Below, one piece after another: positions 34,814 to 43,545 of a stretch of DNA of 55,165 bases (its first letter is position 1; each line of letters starts with the position of its first letter). Source of the DNA: DAONBD01 sp964525485 (GTDB taxonomy: Bacteria > Patescibacteriota > Gracilibacteria > UBA1369 > LOWO2-01-FULL-3); NCBI GenBank assembly GCA_964525485.1, contig CAZGHH010000004.1, forward strand, positions 1 through 55,165. The letters are read 5' to 3'. The notes under the pieces were generated by a model. It did not search any database, was not told the DNA's origin, and saw only the letters and a list, made by a program, of their open reading frames with translations. The position numbers and the translations under genes were made by a program.

Positions 34814-35908
34814 TTAAATTATTCTAGCTCTCAGGATGTGATCCAAGATCACTATTTTTGCCATTGCCTCAGCAATTATGATAATGCGAGGCGCGAGGCA
34901 GGCGTCATGACGGCCGTGGACTTGGATATCTGTTATTTTACCATCAGATGTGACCGTGTGCTGAAGTTTCGCGATGGATGGAGTTGGCTTGATCGCGAGA
35001 CGGGCGATGATCGGATTGCCGTTTGAGATTCCACCGACTATTCCGCCTGCGTTATTTGAAGTGAATGTAATTTCTCCTTTTTTATTTGCTGTCATAGAGT
35101 CGTTGTTTTCCGAGCCTTTTAATCCTGCGACTTCAAACCCGATTCCGAATTCTACACCTTTAACTCCTCCTATAGACATAAATGCGTGGCTCAAATCCGC
35201 TTCTAATTTATCAAAAACCGGTTCTCCTAATCCAATCGGTGGGTTTTCTACGATGATTTCTACGACTGCGCCGATAGAGTCTCCTTCTTTTCGGACATCT
35301 TCGACGATTTTGTACATTTTTTTAAAAGCATCTTTATTAGCGCAGCGAAGTAGATTTTTTTCTATGAATTTTTTGTCTAATTTTCTAGCTGTGTAGTATG
35401 AGTCGGCATGGACGTCTCCGATTTGGATTGTGTGGCCGTAAACCTGTAAGTCACGTGTTTTTGCTAAATGTTTCATGACTTTTTCGGCAATCGCTCCAGC
35501 GATCACGCGGGATACTGTTTCGCGACCCGAGCTTCTGCCTCCTCCGCGATAATCGCGAATACCATATTTCATTTCATATGAGAAATCCGCATGCCCCGGT
35601 CGGAAAGAATTTTTATTTTTTTCATAGTCCTGTGAGTGCATGTCATCGTTGAAAATTACGACAGAGATGGGTGTTCCGGTTGTTTTTCCGTCAAAAACTC
35701 CCGATAGAATTTGAACTTTATCTTTTTCGTGTCGGGTTGTTGAAATCTTTGGATCGACAGGTTTGCGACGATCTATTTCTTTTTGAATGTCTTTATCGGA
35801 TAGCGGAATATTTGAAGGGCATCCGTCGATAATAACGCCAAGTGCAGGGCCGTGCGATTCGCCCCAGGTAGTGACGGAAAAAATAGTGCCGATAGAATTT
35901 CCAGCCAT
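34814..35908 (-). CDS. aroC: Chorismate synthase
   Basis: AroC makes chorismate from EPSP, the last shikimate step, and needs reduced FMN. Family signatures are GESHGPALGVIIDGCPS near the start, RPGHADFSYEMKYGIRDYRG, then GRSSGRETVSRVIAGAIAEK, and HDACLAPRIIIIAEAM at the end. Length 364 aa is normal. No other shikimate gene is in the window, which is notable for a lineage with poor amino-acid synthesis. It starts 26 bases after the rpmE stop. Its start codon lies in a 9-bp hairpin. Confidence 0.96.
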   Translation of the reverse strand: MAGNSIGTIFSVTTWGESHGPALGVIIDGCPSNIPLSDKDIQKEIDRRKPVDPKISTTRHEKDKVQILSGVFDGKTTGTPISVVIFNDDMHSQDYEKNKNSFRPGHADFSYEMKYGIRDYRGGGRSSGRETVSRVIAGAIAEKVMKHLAKTRDLQVYGHTIQIGDVHADSYYTARKLDKKFIEKNLLRCANKDAFKKMYKIVEDVRKEGDSIGAVVEIIVENPPIGLGEPVFDKLEADLSHAFMSIGGVKGVEFGIGFEVAGLKGSENNDSMTANKKGEITFTSNNAGGIVGGISNGNPIIARLAIKPTPSIAKLQHTVTSDGKITDIQVHGRHDACLAPRIIIIAEAMAKIVILDHILRARII

Positions 35909-35927
35909 AGATTAAAAGTTAATCTAT
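35907..35927 (-). promoter_or_regulatory. Hairpin covering the aroC start codon
   Basis: On the minus strand ATAGATTAA and TTAATCTAT (9-bp arms, three-base loop) form an inverted repeat whose 3' arm ends with the first two bases of the aroC ATG. Folding would occlude the start. The stem is AT-rich, so stability is modest, and it may also be a processing site between rpmE and aroC. Confidence 0.4.
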
Positions 35928-35933
35928 AGAGAT

Positions 35934-36206
35934 TTATGCTTCCTCTGTTGAATTTGTCTCTGTTTCTTCTTCGGTTTCAGCCTCTTTTTTCGTCGTTTTC
36001 TTTGGCTTTGCCAATGCTTGTTTTGCGCGGAATTTCTCTACACGTCCGGCAGTATCGATCAATTTCTGTTTGCCTGTGTAGAATGGGTGGCAAGCTGAAC
36101 AGATTTCAGTAGTGATCCCGTCTTTTGTGGATCCAACCAAATATTCTGCTCCGCAACCGCATTTAGCAACAATTTCGTTGTATTTTGGGTGTATGTCTTT
36201 TTTCAT
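35934..36206 (-). CDS. rpmE: Ribosomal protein bL31, zinc-binding type with acidic C-terminal extension
   Basis: bL31 is a large-subunit protein that bridges to the small subunit. I start at the ATG 36204-36206 (90 aa), because MKKDIHPKYNEIVAKCGCG is the family start; the longer reading overlaps the glycosyltransferase gene. The zinc ligands are C16, C18, C37 and C40 (CGCG and CSACHPFYTGKQK), the zinc-carrying form. The usual core ends near residue 65. Beyond it lies a Lys- then Glu/Thr-rich tail (about 68-90). A promoter lies only about ten bases upstream of the start, so the mRNA may be almost leaderless. Confidence 0.95.
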   Translation of the reverse strand: MKKDIHPKYNEIVAKCGCGAEYLVGSTKDGITTEICSACHPFYTGKQKLIDTAGRVEKFRAKQALAKPKKTTKKEAETEEETETNSTEEA

Positions 36207-36215
36207 AGCGGCGAG

Positions 36216-36244
36216 ATTATAATTAAGCTCTTCTTTTAATGCAA
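36216..36244 (-). promoter_or_regulatory. Promoter of rpmE, inside the end of the glycosyltransferase gene
   Basis: On the minus strand TTGCAT (36239-36244), a 17-base spacer and a perfect TATAAT (36216-36221) are present. Transcription would start around 36208-36210, within a few bases of the rpmE ATG at 36206, predicting a leaderless or nearly leaderless message. Confidence 0.65.
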
Positions 36245-37321
36245 GCAAAAGTTGTAAATTTCCAAGATTGAGTTACCTGATTGAGCAAATGTAAGGTTTT
36301 CTTTTGCGAATTTAAAAGCGTTTTCAGATTGAATTTTGAGTGTTTCAGGCGAATTCAATATCTCTATTAATTTTTTTGAATCTTCTTCTGCGTTGTATTG
36401 CGATGAAATTGAGCCTGCAGAAGAATTTTCTATTAAATTTTTAATACTTTCCCCGCCCGTTCCAAAAACAGGAAGTCCGAGTGAAAGATATGATAAGGCC
36501 TTTGTCGGTACTGCGTAATTTAAATTTTCATCTAATTTCAAAGAGACAATTCCAAGCGAATAATTTGCGGTTATTTTTGGTATTTCTTCAGATGGGACCG
36601 GATCAAAGAAGTTTATTTTGTGCTCAAGTCCGCTGATTCCTTGTTGAGAAATTAAATTTTTACACTCCTGAGTTTCTCCTTGTCCATATATGTCCAATGA
36701 AATTTCATCGTCTTCTTTTATAGCTTTTATGAAAACCTGCAAAATATATTCGAAATTTTGTAGCGGGCCGTATTGCCCTAAGTATATGCATTTTTTGGAT
36801 GTGTTTAGTTCTTTGTGTTGATTCTCTTCTGTTACTCCCGTGAGGATTGTTGTGTGTCTTGAGTTTTCCGGAATGTATTTTTGCAGTCCATCGGAAGTGA
36901 GAATGAGATGGTCTGCGTTTTTATATAATGTGTTGTCTATTTTTTTTAAAGTTTTAAAAACAAATCCATCTGCGGTTAGGTTTTTGATAGTTGCTATGTT
37001 TTCCGCACAAGGATCTCCGATATCGACTATATATGGAATTTTGAAAAGTTTTTTTGCAAGTACGGCGATCAGTCCCGGGTATGATGGGGGAGTGACTACG
37101 TGAATTAAATCTGTTTTTTTGCGATTTTTAAAGATTAAAGCGATTATTTTTAGTAATAGTACGAATGTGTCGAATTTTGTGTGTTTTTTGTGAAATGCAA
37201 ACGGAGGTTGGACTATTTGTATGTGATGTTGAAATTCTTTACTTTTCAAAAATCCATTCAGGCGTGCTGTTGGGCCGAGAGAGATTTCCGGGTTGTGAAT
37301 TGTTAAAACAAATACATTCAT
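36236..37321 (-). CDS. GT4-type glycosyltransferase
   Basis: This 361-aa protein has the two-domain GT-B fold of family-4 glycosyltransferases, which build glycans from nucleotide sugars at the cytosolic membrane face. The N-terminal acceptor half contains LGPTARLNGFLKS, LIHVVTPPSYPGL and PYIVDIGDPCAENIA. The C-terminal donor half contains CIYLGQYGPLQNFEYILQVF and the nucleotide-binding ALSYLSLGLPVFGTGGESI. It starts 16 bases after the wecB stop in the same operon, which suggests that it uses a HexNAc-type donor or builds the same surface polymer. The exact sugar cannot be read. Confidence 0.86.
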   Translation of the reverse strand: MNVFVLTIHNPEISLGPTARLNGFLKSKEFQHHIQIVQPPFAFHKKHTKFDTFVLLLKIIALIFKNRKKTDLIHVVTPPSYPGLIAVLAKKLFKIPYIVDIGDPCAENIATIKNLTADGFVFKTLKKIDNTLYKNADHLILTSDGLQKYIPENSRHTTILTGVTEENQHKELNTSKKCIYLGQYGPLQNFEYILQVFIKAIKEDDEISLDIYGQGETQECKNLISQQGISGLEHKINFFDPVPSEEIPKITANYSLGIVSLKLDENLNYAVPTKALSYLSLGLPVFGTGGESIKNLIENSSAGSISSQYNAEEDSKKLIEILNSPETLKIQSENAFKFAKENLTFAQSGNSILEIYNFCLH

Positions 37322-37337
37322 CTTATTTCTTCATTTT

Positions 37338-38429
37338 TTATTTCATCAAAATTTTGACGATTTTTTCTGCAGTAGCGCCATTTCCAAAAGGATTTTTCCA
37401 TCTTTTTGTGTTTTTTGAAGATGTTGATTTTAAAATCGTTTTCGTTCCCTCTGTGATGCGATTTATATGTGTGCCAACGAGGATGTTTGCTCCGACTTCT
37501 ATGCTTTCCGGACGTTCTGTGGATTCACGCATCGTCACACATGGCACCCCGAGCGTGCATGCCTCTTCTTGTATACCACCTGAATCTGTTAACATAAATG
37601 CTGAATTTTGCATTAATGATAACATTTCTAAATATCCGATTGGTTCAATCACTTTTATTTTTGAAGGGATTTTTATTTTGAATTCTTCAATGCGTTTTTT
37701 TGTCCTCGGATGCATCGGAAATACTACGTCGAATTTGTGTGCTTTTTGCAGATGGGAAATAGCTTTAATTATTGTTTCAAGTACATTTTTTTTATCAACG
37801 TTTTCTTCTCTGTGCGCGGTGACTATAAAGTATTTTTTGGGTTTTAAATTTAAATTCTTTAAGAATCTGTTACCGACGGATTTTTCTGCTATTTTGAGGT
37901 TTTGTTGGACTGCATCTACAACTGTGTTTCCAACTATATGTATTTTTTTGGAAGAAACACCTTCATTAACGAGAATTTTCTTTTGTTTTTCAGTTGGTGC
38001 AAACAAAAACTCTGACAAATGATCTGTCAAAATTCTGTTCGTTTCTTCCGGAATTTTTGAATAACTTCTCAATCCAGCCTCGACGTGTGCGATAGGAATT
38101 TGCAATTTACTGGCGGCCAATGAAACTGCTAAAACGGTATTTGTGTCGCCTTGGACTATGAGTACATCTGGTTTTTCTTTTATGAAAATTTTCTCAACTT
38201 CTATCAATATTCTACCTGTCATATTCGCGTGTGTTCCTGAGCCGATTTTCAGATTATATTTTGCTTTTGGGAGATTTAATTCGTTTAAAAAAATTGCATC
38301 CATATTTTTGTCATAGTGTTGATTTGTGTGGACTATGAAAAAATTTGCGCGAGCTGATTTAAGAGCTCTTATTATTGGAGATAATTTTATTATTTCCGGA
38401 CGTGTGCCGAATATTACTGATATTTTCAT
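37338..38429 (-). CDS. wecB: UDP-N-acetylglucosamine 2-epimerase (non-hydrolysing)
   Basis: WecB converts UDP-GlcNAc to UDP-ManNAc for surface polysaccharide. The family blocks are clear: MKISVIFGTRPEIIKLSPII, VQGDTNTVLAVSLAA, IAHVEAGLRSYSKIPEE, VTAHREENVDKKN, and TDSGGIQEEACTLGVPC followed by TMRESTERPE. Length 363 aa is normal. Its start overlaps the stop of the TSP3/PKD gene as ATGA (38426-38429). This is an unusual coupling of a sugar enzyme to a surface protein, and could mean that the protein is glycosylated or bound to the polymer. Confidence 0.95.
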   Translation of the reverse strand: MKISVIFGTRPEIIKLSPIIRALKSARANFFIVHTNQHYDKNMDAIFLNELNLPKAKYNLKIGSGTHANMTGRILIEVEKIFIKEKPDVLIVQGDTNTVLAVSLAASKLQIPIAHVEAGLRSYSKIPEETNRILTDHLSEFLFAPTEKQKKILVNEGVSSKKIHIVGNTVVDAVQQNLKIAEKSVGNRFLKNLNLKPKKYFIVTAHREENVDKKNVLETIIKAISHLQKAHKFDVVFPMHPRTKKRIEEFKIKIPSKIKVIEPIGYLEMLSLMQNSAFMLTDSGGIQEEACTLGVPCVTMRESTERPESIEVGANILVGTHINRITEGTKTILKSTSSKNTKRWKNPFGNGATAEKIVKILMK

Positions 38430-39676
38430 TTTTCTTTTTTACTTTTAATTAATGTTTTTAAATTTGAGATTTTCTCTTCCGCTATATATTTGTAAATTAA
38501 AATCCCTCCAAGAATCATAATAATCAGTATCGTCAATAATTGACTGTAAAGTCTGACGTTCAATACATTTACTTCAAAATCTTTTGTTTTTATCTCTCCG
38601 GTGTTGTCTTTGATTGAGAGAGAGACTTTGTGTTTGCCTAATTCTTTAAATGTATATTCAATTTTTTTACCTTCAAAAATTTTATCATCTATAGTCCATT
38701 GATATGATGTGATTTTTCCGTCTTCATCATAAGAAGCGGATGCATCAAAAATTGTTTTTTCGTTTAATGATGCTGTCACAATTTCATTTACTCTTAAAAT
38801 TGGAGCTTTATTAAGAGGAAATTTGTCGTTAACATCTAAAATTCCATCATTATCATCATCCAAATCTTTATTGTTTCCGATGCCGTCGCGGTCTGTGTCC
38901 ATTGATTCTGCGGGGTCTAATGGAAATGGATCATCTTTATCGTTTACCCCGTCTCCGTCAGTGTCTGGATTTGTTGGATTTGTATTTTTTTTCATTTCTT
39001 CCAAATCTGTTAATCCATCATTGTCGTCATCAGGATCTTTTATTTCTCCAATACCGTCTTTGTCAGAATCCATTGTTTCTGTCGGGTCTAGAGGCATCGC
39101 ATCTTTATCGTCTGGGACTCCATCGTTATCATCATCTTTGTCTTTGTTGTTCCCAATACCGTCACCATCTGTGTCGGCCCATTCAGATTTATCTAATGGA
39201 AAGGCATCTTTGTCGTCGTTTACCCCGTCTCCGTCATCGTCAGGATCAATATCATTTGTTATGCCGTCGCGATCTGTGTCTTGCATCACGAATATTGTGC
39301 GTTCAGCGTCGTTATTTGACGGATCGTCGTTTGCGGTATCCCATGGAAATATTTTGATTACAATTCGATGTGATCCGTATTTTGGATACCAATCTATAAA
39401 AACATCGTCTGTTTTGTTGGCAAGAACTGAAATAGCCTGATCGCCTCCGATTTGTCCTCCATTATCATAAAATCTGACGGTGCCCAGTAGATCTGTGCCT
39501 GATGAGTTTACTACTGATGCATATATTCTGATTTGTTTACCTTCAGTGAAGGTTGTTGTATTGAATTTTACAGAAGAATCCGGTATTGACAGTTCTTTTG
39601 AAAGGGCAAAAGCGGTTTGAGTTGAAATCAGCACAAATGCCGATATAACTAACGATATTAGTTTAAATTTTTTCAT
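38426..39676 (-). CDS. Secreted surface protein with CARDB-like, TSP type-3 repeat and PKD domains and C-terminal TM anchor
   Basis: This 416-aa protein has a signal peptide (residues 1-24) and a CARDB-like beta domain (about 30-130). A calcium-binding thrombospondin type-3 repeat array follows (about 130-285), with repeated DTDGDGI/DDDNDG units alternating with DAFPLDKSE-like units. The PKD-type domain (about 290-372) contains ASYDEDGKITSYQWTIDD. One TM helix (about 380-400) and a short Lys-rich cytosolic tail end the protein. The repeat array is visible in DNA as well: near-identical blocks recur at 38940-38965 and 39215-39242. It would stand as a calcium-stiffened rod on the membrane. The gene follows gyrA by 22 bases and overlaps wecB by four bases. 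Confidence 0.87.
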   Translation of the reverse strand: MKKFKLISLVISAFVLISTQTAFALSKELSIPDSSVKFNTTTFTEGKQIRIYASVVNSSGTDLLGTVRFYDNGGQIGGDQAISVLANKTDDVFIDWYPKYGSHRIVIKIFPWDTANDDPSNNDAERTIFVMQDTDRDGITNDIDPDDDGDGVNDDKDAFPLDKSEWADTDGDGIGNNKDKDDDNDGVPDDKDAMPLDPTETMDSDKDGIGEIKDPDDDNDGLTDLEEMKKNTNPTNPDTDGDGVNDKDDPFPLDPAESMDTDRDGIGNNKDLDDDNDGILDVNDKFPLNKAPILRVNEIVTASLNEKTIFDASASYDEDGKITSYQWTIDDKIFEGKKIEYTFKELGKHKVSLSIKDNTGEIKTKDFEVNVLNVRLYSQLLTILIIMILGGILIYKYIAEEKISNLKTLIKSKKEK

Positions 39677-39698
39677 AGGGATATATTTTGAGGTGATC

Positions 39699-42413
39699 TT
39701 AAGCTGTTTTTACCGTTTCTTCAGTTTCACTTATTTCGGTTTGTTGTGATTCCGGAGTTTGAACATTGTTTTCCTCACTTACTTCAACAAGTGATAATGA
39801 AGCAACTTTGTCATTTGGACGCAATCTCATCAAGTATACACCTTGTGTTGCGCGACCTTGACTTGGGATAGAGCCTGCGTGCATGCGGATTGTTTGTCCT
39901 GATTTTGACATTATTATCAAATCTGCATCCATGCCTTTTTCTATTGTTTTTGCGCCTATGACTTTGCCTGTTTTTTCTGTGACGTTTGCTGTTTTTACAC
40001 CTGATCCTCCGCGTCCTTGGAATCTATAATTTGCGACTTTTGTCATTTTGCCGAGGCCGTTTTCCATCACTACAAGAAGTTCCGTTGTCTCAGGATTTGG
40101 TACTACATCCATTTGTACTACATGGTCTCCGCCTTTTACACGGATTCCACGTACACCTATGGATGGACGACCCATCGGACGAACATCGGATTCTACGAAT
40201 CTGATGCATTTTCCTTCTTTTGTGACGATCATTACTTCATTTCCTGTAGAGATTTGTCTGACCCATTCCAGAGAATCATCAGCTCTTAATTTAATTGCGA
40301 TCAATCCATTTTTGCGTACATTTTTGAAGTCTTCTATTGGCGTTTTTTTCACTGTTCCTTTAGTCGTCGTCATAAACAAATATTCTCCAGAATAATTTTC
40401 TCCCGCATTCAAGATCGCGGTAATGTTTTCACCGTCTTGTAATTGAAGCAGATTTACTATTGCTTGTCCTTTTGAGATACGTGAACCTTGTGGAATTTCA
40501 TAAACCGGAAGTTTGAATACACGTCCTTTGTTTGTGAAATATAGAAGTTCGTCGTGATTATTTGATTGAATTATTAATTTAATCTCGTCTTCTTCTTTTG
40601 TTGTTCCGCCGATGATTCCTTTTCCTCCTCTGTGTTGAGCTTTGAATGAAGATGGAGGAATGCGTTTGATGTAGTTAGCTTTTGACAAGACTACTATCAT
40701 TGGTTCGTTTGGGATTGTGTCTTTTTGTGAAATTTCGCCGACAGCTGATGGGACGATTTCCGTTTTACGTTCGTCTCCATATTTTAATTTAATTTCAGCC
40801 AATTCATCTTTCATTATTTTCAAAACTTTCTTTGTATCCGCCAAAATGCCTTTTAATTCTTCTATTAATGCTAATTTTTCTTTGTATTCATCTTCGATTT
40901 TTTGTCTTTCCAATCCTGCCAACGTTTGAAGTCTCATCTCCAAAATAGCTTTGCTTTGTTCTTCGGAAAGTTTGAATTTTTTCATCAAATTTTCTTGAGC
41001 CTCTTCTTTGGTAGGAGATTTGCGGATGGTTTCGATCACGGCGTCGATGTTGTCGAGTGCGATTTTTAAACCTTCCAAAATGTGGGCACGAGCTAGAGCT
41101 ACTTTCAACTCAAACTGAGTTCTGCGAGTGATAACTTCTTTTCTGTGAAGAATGAAATATTCAAGGACTTTTTTGAGATCAAGAAGATGCGGTTGTATGT
41201 CATCAACGAGAGCAATCATGTTCATGTTGAATGATGTTTGCATCTGTGTGTACTTGAATAATTGATTTAAGATCTTTTTTGGATATGCGTCTTTTTTGAG
41301 TTCAATTACTACACGGATGCCATGCCTATTGGATTCATCTCTGATGTCGGAAATTCCGACTATTTTTTTGTCACGTACCAAATCTGCAATCTTCATTACA
41401 AGAGTGGATTTGTTTACTTGATATGGTATTTCTGTGACGATAATTGCAAATTTACCTCCTTTTTTCTCAACGATTTCGGCACGAGCTCGGAGGACCATAC
41501 CTCCACGGCCTGTTGCATATGCAGTTTTGATATCCGCTATGTTGTACAAAATTCCTCCGGTAGGAAAGTCAGGACCTTTGATGTATTGCATTAATTCTTC
41601 GAGTTCCGCTTCCGGTTTGTCTGCTAAAAAAATTACACCGTCTATCAACTCTCCTAAGTTGTGTGGAGGGATTGAAGTGGCCATACCTACCGCGATACCT
41701 TGTGATCCATTCAATAATAACTGTGGAATTTTGGTTGGTAATACGATTGGTTCCATAAATCTACCGTCGTAGTTCGGCATCCAATTAACTGTTTCTTTAT
41801 CTATGTCTCCCAACATTTCGTCTGTAATTTTTTCCATCTTCGCTTCCGTGTAACGCATTGCCGCCGCGCTGTCTCCGTCGATCGAACCAAAGTTACCTTG
41901 TCCGCGCACCAATGTGTATCTCATCGCGAAGTCTTGAGCCATTCTCACCATCGAGTCGTAAACTGCCGAATCTCCATGTGGGTGGTATTTCGCCAAAACC
42001 TCACCGACGACGGCTGCGGATTTACGAAACGAACCTGATGAACGAAGTCCGATTTCATTCATTGCGTACAAAATTCTTCTGTGAACCGGCTTCAAACCAT
42101 CTCTAACATCCGGCAGTGCGCGTGATACGATGACGCTCATCGCGTATTCCAAGTAGCTTGTCTCCATTTCGTGAGTGATGGATCTGTCGGAAATGTTTCC
42201 CAAAAATTCGCTTATTGTTTCTTGTGAATTTTCACCATTTTCTGAAGATGAATCTTCTGATATTTCTTCAGGTGTATTCTCGGGATTTTCTTCTGTATTT
42301 TCAACTTCTTGTTCCTCTGTCTCTTCGTTTAAAAACTCTTGTTGCTCTTCTTCCGATTTTTTTGATTTTTTCTTTTTTGGATCTTCTGAATTTTGATTTT
42401 TCTCTTTAGCCAC
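39699..42413 (-). CDS. gyrA: DNA gyrase subunit A with acidic N-terminal extension
   Basis: GyrA cuts and rejoins DNA during supercoiling. The breakage-reunion domain starts about residue 73, with THEMETSYLEYAMSVIVSRA and RDGLKPVHRRILYAM, and the catalytic Tyr is Y188 (AAAMRYTEAKM). The C-terminal beta-pinwheel has a GyrA box (QHRGGKG), which favours gyrase over topoisomerase IV. At 904 aa it carries an extra ~70-residue Lys/Glu/Asn/Ser-rich N-terminal tail not typical of the family and a Glu-rich C-terminal tail. The start is a GTG at 42411-42413. Nearest upstream signal is TAACCCT, with no SD. GyrB is encoded 8 kb away on the other strand. Confidence 0.97.
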   Translation of the reverse strand: MAKEKNQNSEDPKKKKSKKSEEEQQEFLNEETEEQEVENTEENPENTPEEISEDSSSENGENSQETISEFLGNISDRSITHEMETSYLEYAMSVIVSRALPDVRDGLKPVHRRILYAMNEIGLRSSGSFRKSAAVVGEVLAKYHPHGDSAVYDSMVRMAQDFAMRYTLVRGQGNFGSIDGDSAAAMRYTEAKMEKITDEMLGDIDKETVNWMPNYDGRFMEPIVLPTKIPQLLLNGSQGIAVGMATSIPPHNLGELIDGVIFLADKPEAELEELMQYIKGPDFPTGGILYNIADIKTAYATGRGGMVLRARAEIVEKKGGKFAIIVTEIPYQVNKSTLVMKIADLVRDKKIVGISDIRDESNRHGIRVVIELKKDAYPKKILNQLFKYTQMQTSFNMNMIALVDDIQPHLLDLKKVLEYFILHRKEVITRRTQFELKVALARAHILEGLKIALDNIDAVIETIRKSPTKEEAQENLMKKFKLSEEQSKAILEMRLQTLAGLERQKIEDEYKEKLALIEELKGILADTKKVLKIMKDELAEIKLKYGDERKTEIVPSAVGEISQKDTIPNEPMIVVLSKANYIKRIPPSSFKAQHRGGKGIIGGTTKEEDEIKLIIQSNNHDELLYFTNKGRVFKLPVYEIPQGSRISKGQAIVNLLQLQDGENITAILNAGENYSGEYLFMTTTKGTVKKTPIEDFKNVRKNGLIAIKLRADDSLEWVRQISTGNEVMIVTKEGKCIRFVESDVRPMGRPSIGVRGIRVKGGDHVVQMDVVPNPETTELLVVMENGLGKMTKVANYRFQGRGGSGVKTANVTEKTGKVIGAKTIEKGMDADLIIMSKSGQTIRMHAGSIPSQGRATQGVYLMRLRPNDKVASLSLVEVSEENNVQTPESQQTEISETEETVKTA

Positions 42414-42523
42414 GTTAAATAGGGTTATTTTTTTACGCGCGGTATTTTAACACAGAAAGCCTTTTTTGGTACATTTTTTTGAAATTTTCGAGGCGAAAAA
42501 CTTGACAGCCGGCATTATATGGT

Positions 42524-42552
42524 TTGTAAGACATCGATTGTTGTGGTATAAT
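42524..42552 (+). promoter_or_regulatory. Promoter of the GGDEF/VirB4-like operon
   Basis: TTGTAA (42524-42529), a 17-base spacer and an extended -10 TGGTATAAT (TATAAT at 42547-42552) are present. Transcription would start near 42559, about 27 bases before the ATG. A TTGACA at 42502-42507 lies slightly upstream but has no properly spaced -10. Confidence 0.72.
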
Positions 42553-42585
42553 TCGGAGATATAAACGGAAATAATTAAAAGTTAC

Positions 42586-43512
42586 ATGGCTAGAATAAAT
42601 CAGGTCGATTTACAGTCTATGCCCGCAGATGAGCAGGCTAGAAAGAAGAAGATCATTGATGATTTAGTTTTGGAGTTGGAAGGATCAAAGGATGGGGTTA
42701 CCGCCCCTTTAGCCTTGCCTGGAGGTCCTATCCCAAAAGACATGGTTGATCCTTATGCAGAAGTGAGAACGGTTTTATTTGATGAAAAACGCAATGTTCG
42801 ACAGGCTGTGAATAGAGTTGTTGACACCATAAAGAAATCAACTACCGACGCTTTGACCGGGCTGAATAATAAAAGAGCATTTATGCCCGCTTTGCCGAAA
42901 GCTGTTGAAAGAGCTAATAGAGTTGGCAAAAATGTGCACTTGGTAATGATTGATTTGGATTATTTTAAACGCGTTAATGATGAATATGGGCATGCTGCAG
43001 GCGATGCGGTTTTGATACAGCTTGCAGAGCTTCTTAAAAAAAATACCGAAGAGACTCCTTTCAGATGGGGAGGTGAAGAGTTTGCTCTGATAGTTGATAG
43101 TGAAAACAACGATTCTGTGAAGGATCTCTGTGAAAATTTGCGTAAAGCAATTGAACAATATGAATTTGTTCTTCCTGGTGGGGCAATTTTACATATGACC
43201 GCCAGTATTGGATATGGATCGGTTGCTTTGAATAGAGGCGACTTTGCGAATGAAACTGATGTTTCTGATGATAAAGAAAAAACTGATGAACAGAAACAGG
43301 CTGATTTAATCCTGAAATTGGTGGATAAAGCTTTGTATGCGGCTAAAGCCGGAGGAAGAAACACTGTTGTGGAAGTTGGTGGAGAAAAATATAACAATTA
43401 TTTATCATCAGTATCTTCGACCAAATACCCGGCTCCGGAATTAGATGATAAAAATATAATACCGCAAGATGACACTACTGGAAATAAACCTGAAAATAGG
43501 GTATACTTATAG
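42586..43512 (+). CDS. Soluble GGDEF-domain diguanylate cyclase
   Basis: The protein (308 aa) probably makes the second messenger cyclic di-GMP from GTP. The GGDEF domain covers about residues 85-270. It begins with DALTGLNNKRAFMPAL, continues with the metal-binding MIDLDYFKRVNDEYGH, and has the active-site RWGGEEFALI at 160-169. No RxxD inhibitory site lies before the GGEEF, so product inhibition by that route is absent. There is no TM helix or signal peptide, and no recognisable sensor domain in the first 80 residues. An acidic insertion (about 225-245) interrupts the last part. It lies 33 bases upstream of the VirB4-like gene behind one promoter. No c-di-GMP receptor or EAL gene is in the window. 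Confidence 0.92.
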   Translation: MARINQVDLQSMPADEQARKKKIIDDLVLELEGSKDGVTAPLALPGGPIPKDMVDPYAEVRTVLFDEKRNVRQAVNRVVDTIKKSTTDALTGLNNKRAFMPALPKAVERANRVGKNVHLVMIDLDYFKRVNDEYGHAAGDAVLIQLAELLKKNTEETPFRWGGEEFALIVDSENNDSVKDLCENLRKAIEQYEFVLPGGAILHMTASIGYGSVALNRGDFANETDVSDDKEKTDEQKQADLILKLVDKALYAAKAGGRNTVVEVGGEKYNNYLSSVSSTKYPAPELDDKNIIPQDDTTGNKPENRVYL

Positions 43513-43545
43513 GAATTAAAAATCAAAATAAAAACATAAATAAAA

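Noticed and set aside
37165..38022. 285-aa plus-strand open frame
   Set aside because: It lies antisense to the well-supported glycosyltransferase and wecB genes, has Phe/Cys-rich shadow composition and matches no family.
38823..39440. 205-aa Ser-rich plus-strand open frame
   Set aside because: It is the antisense of the Asp-rich TSP3 repeats; its apparent repeat structure comes from that array.
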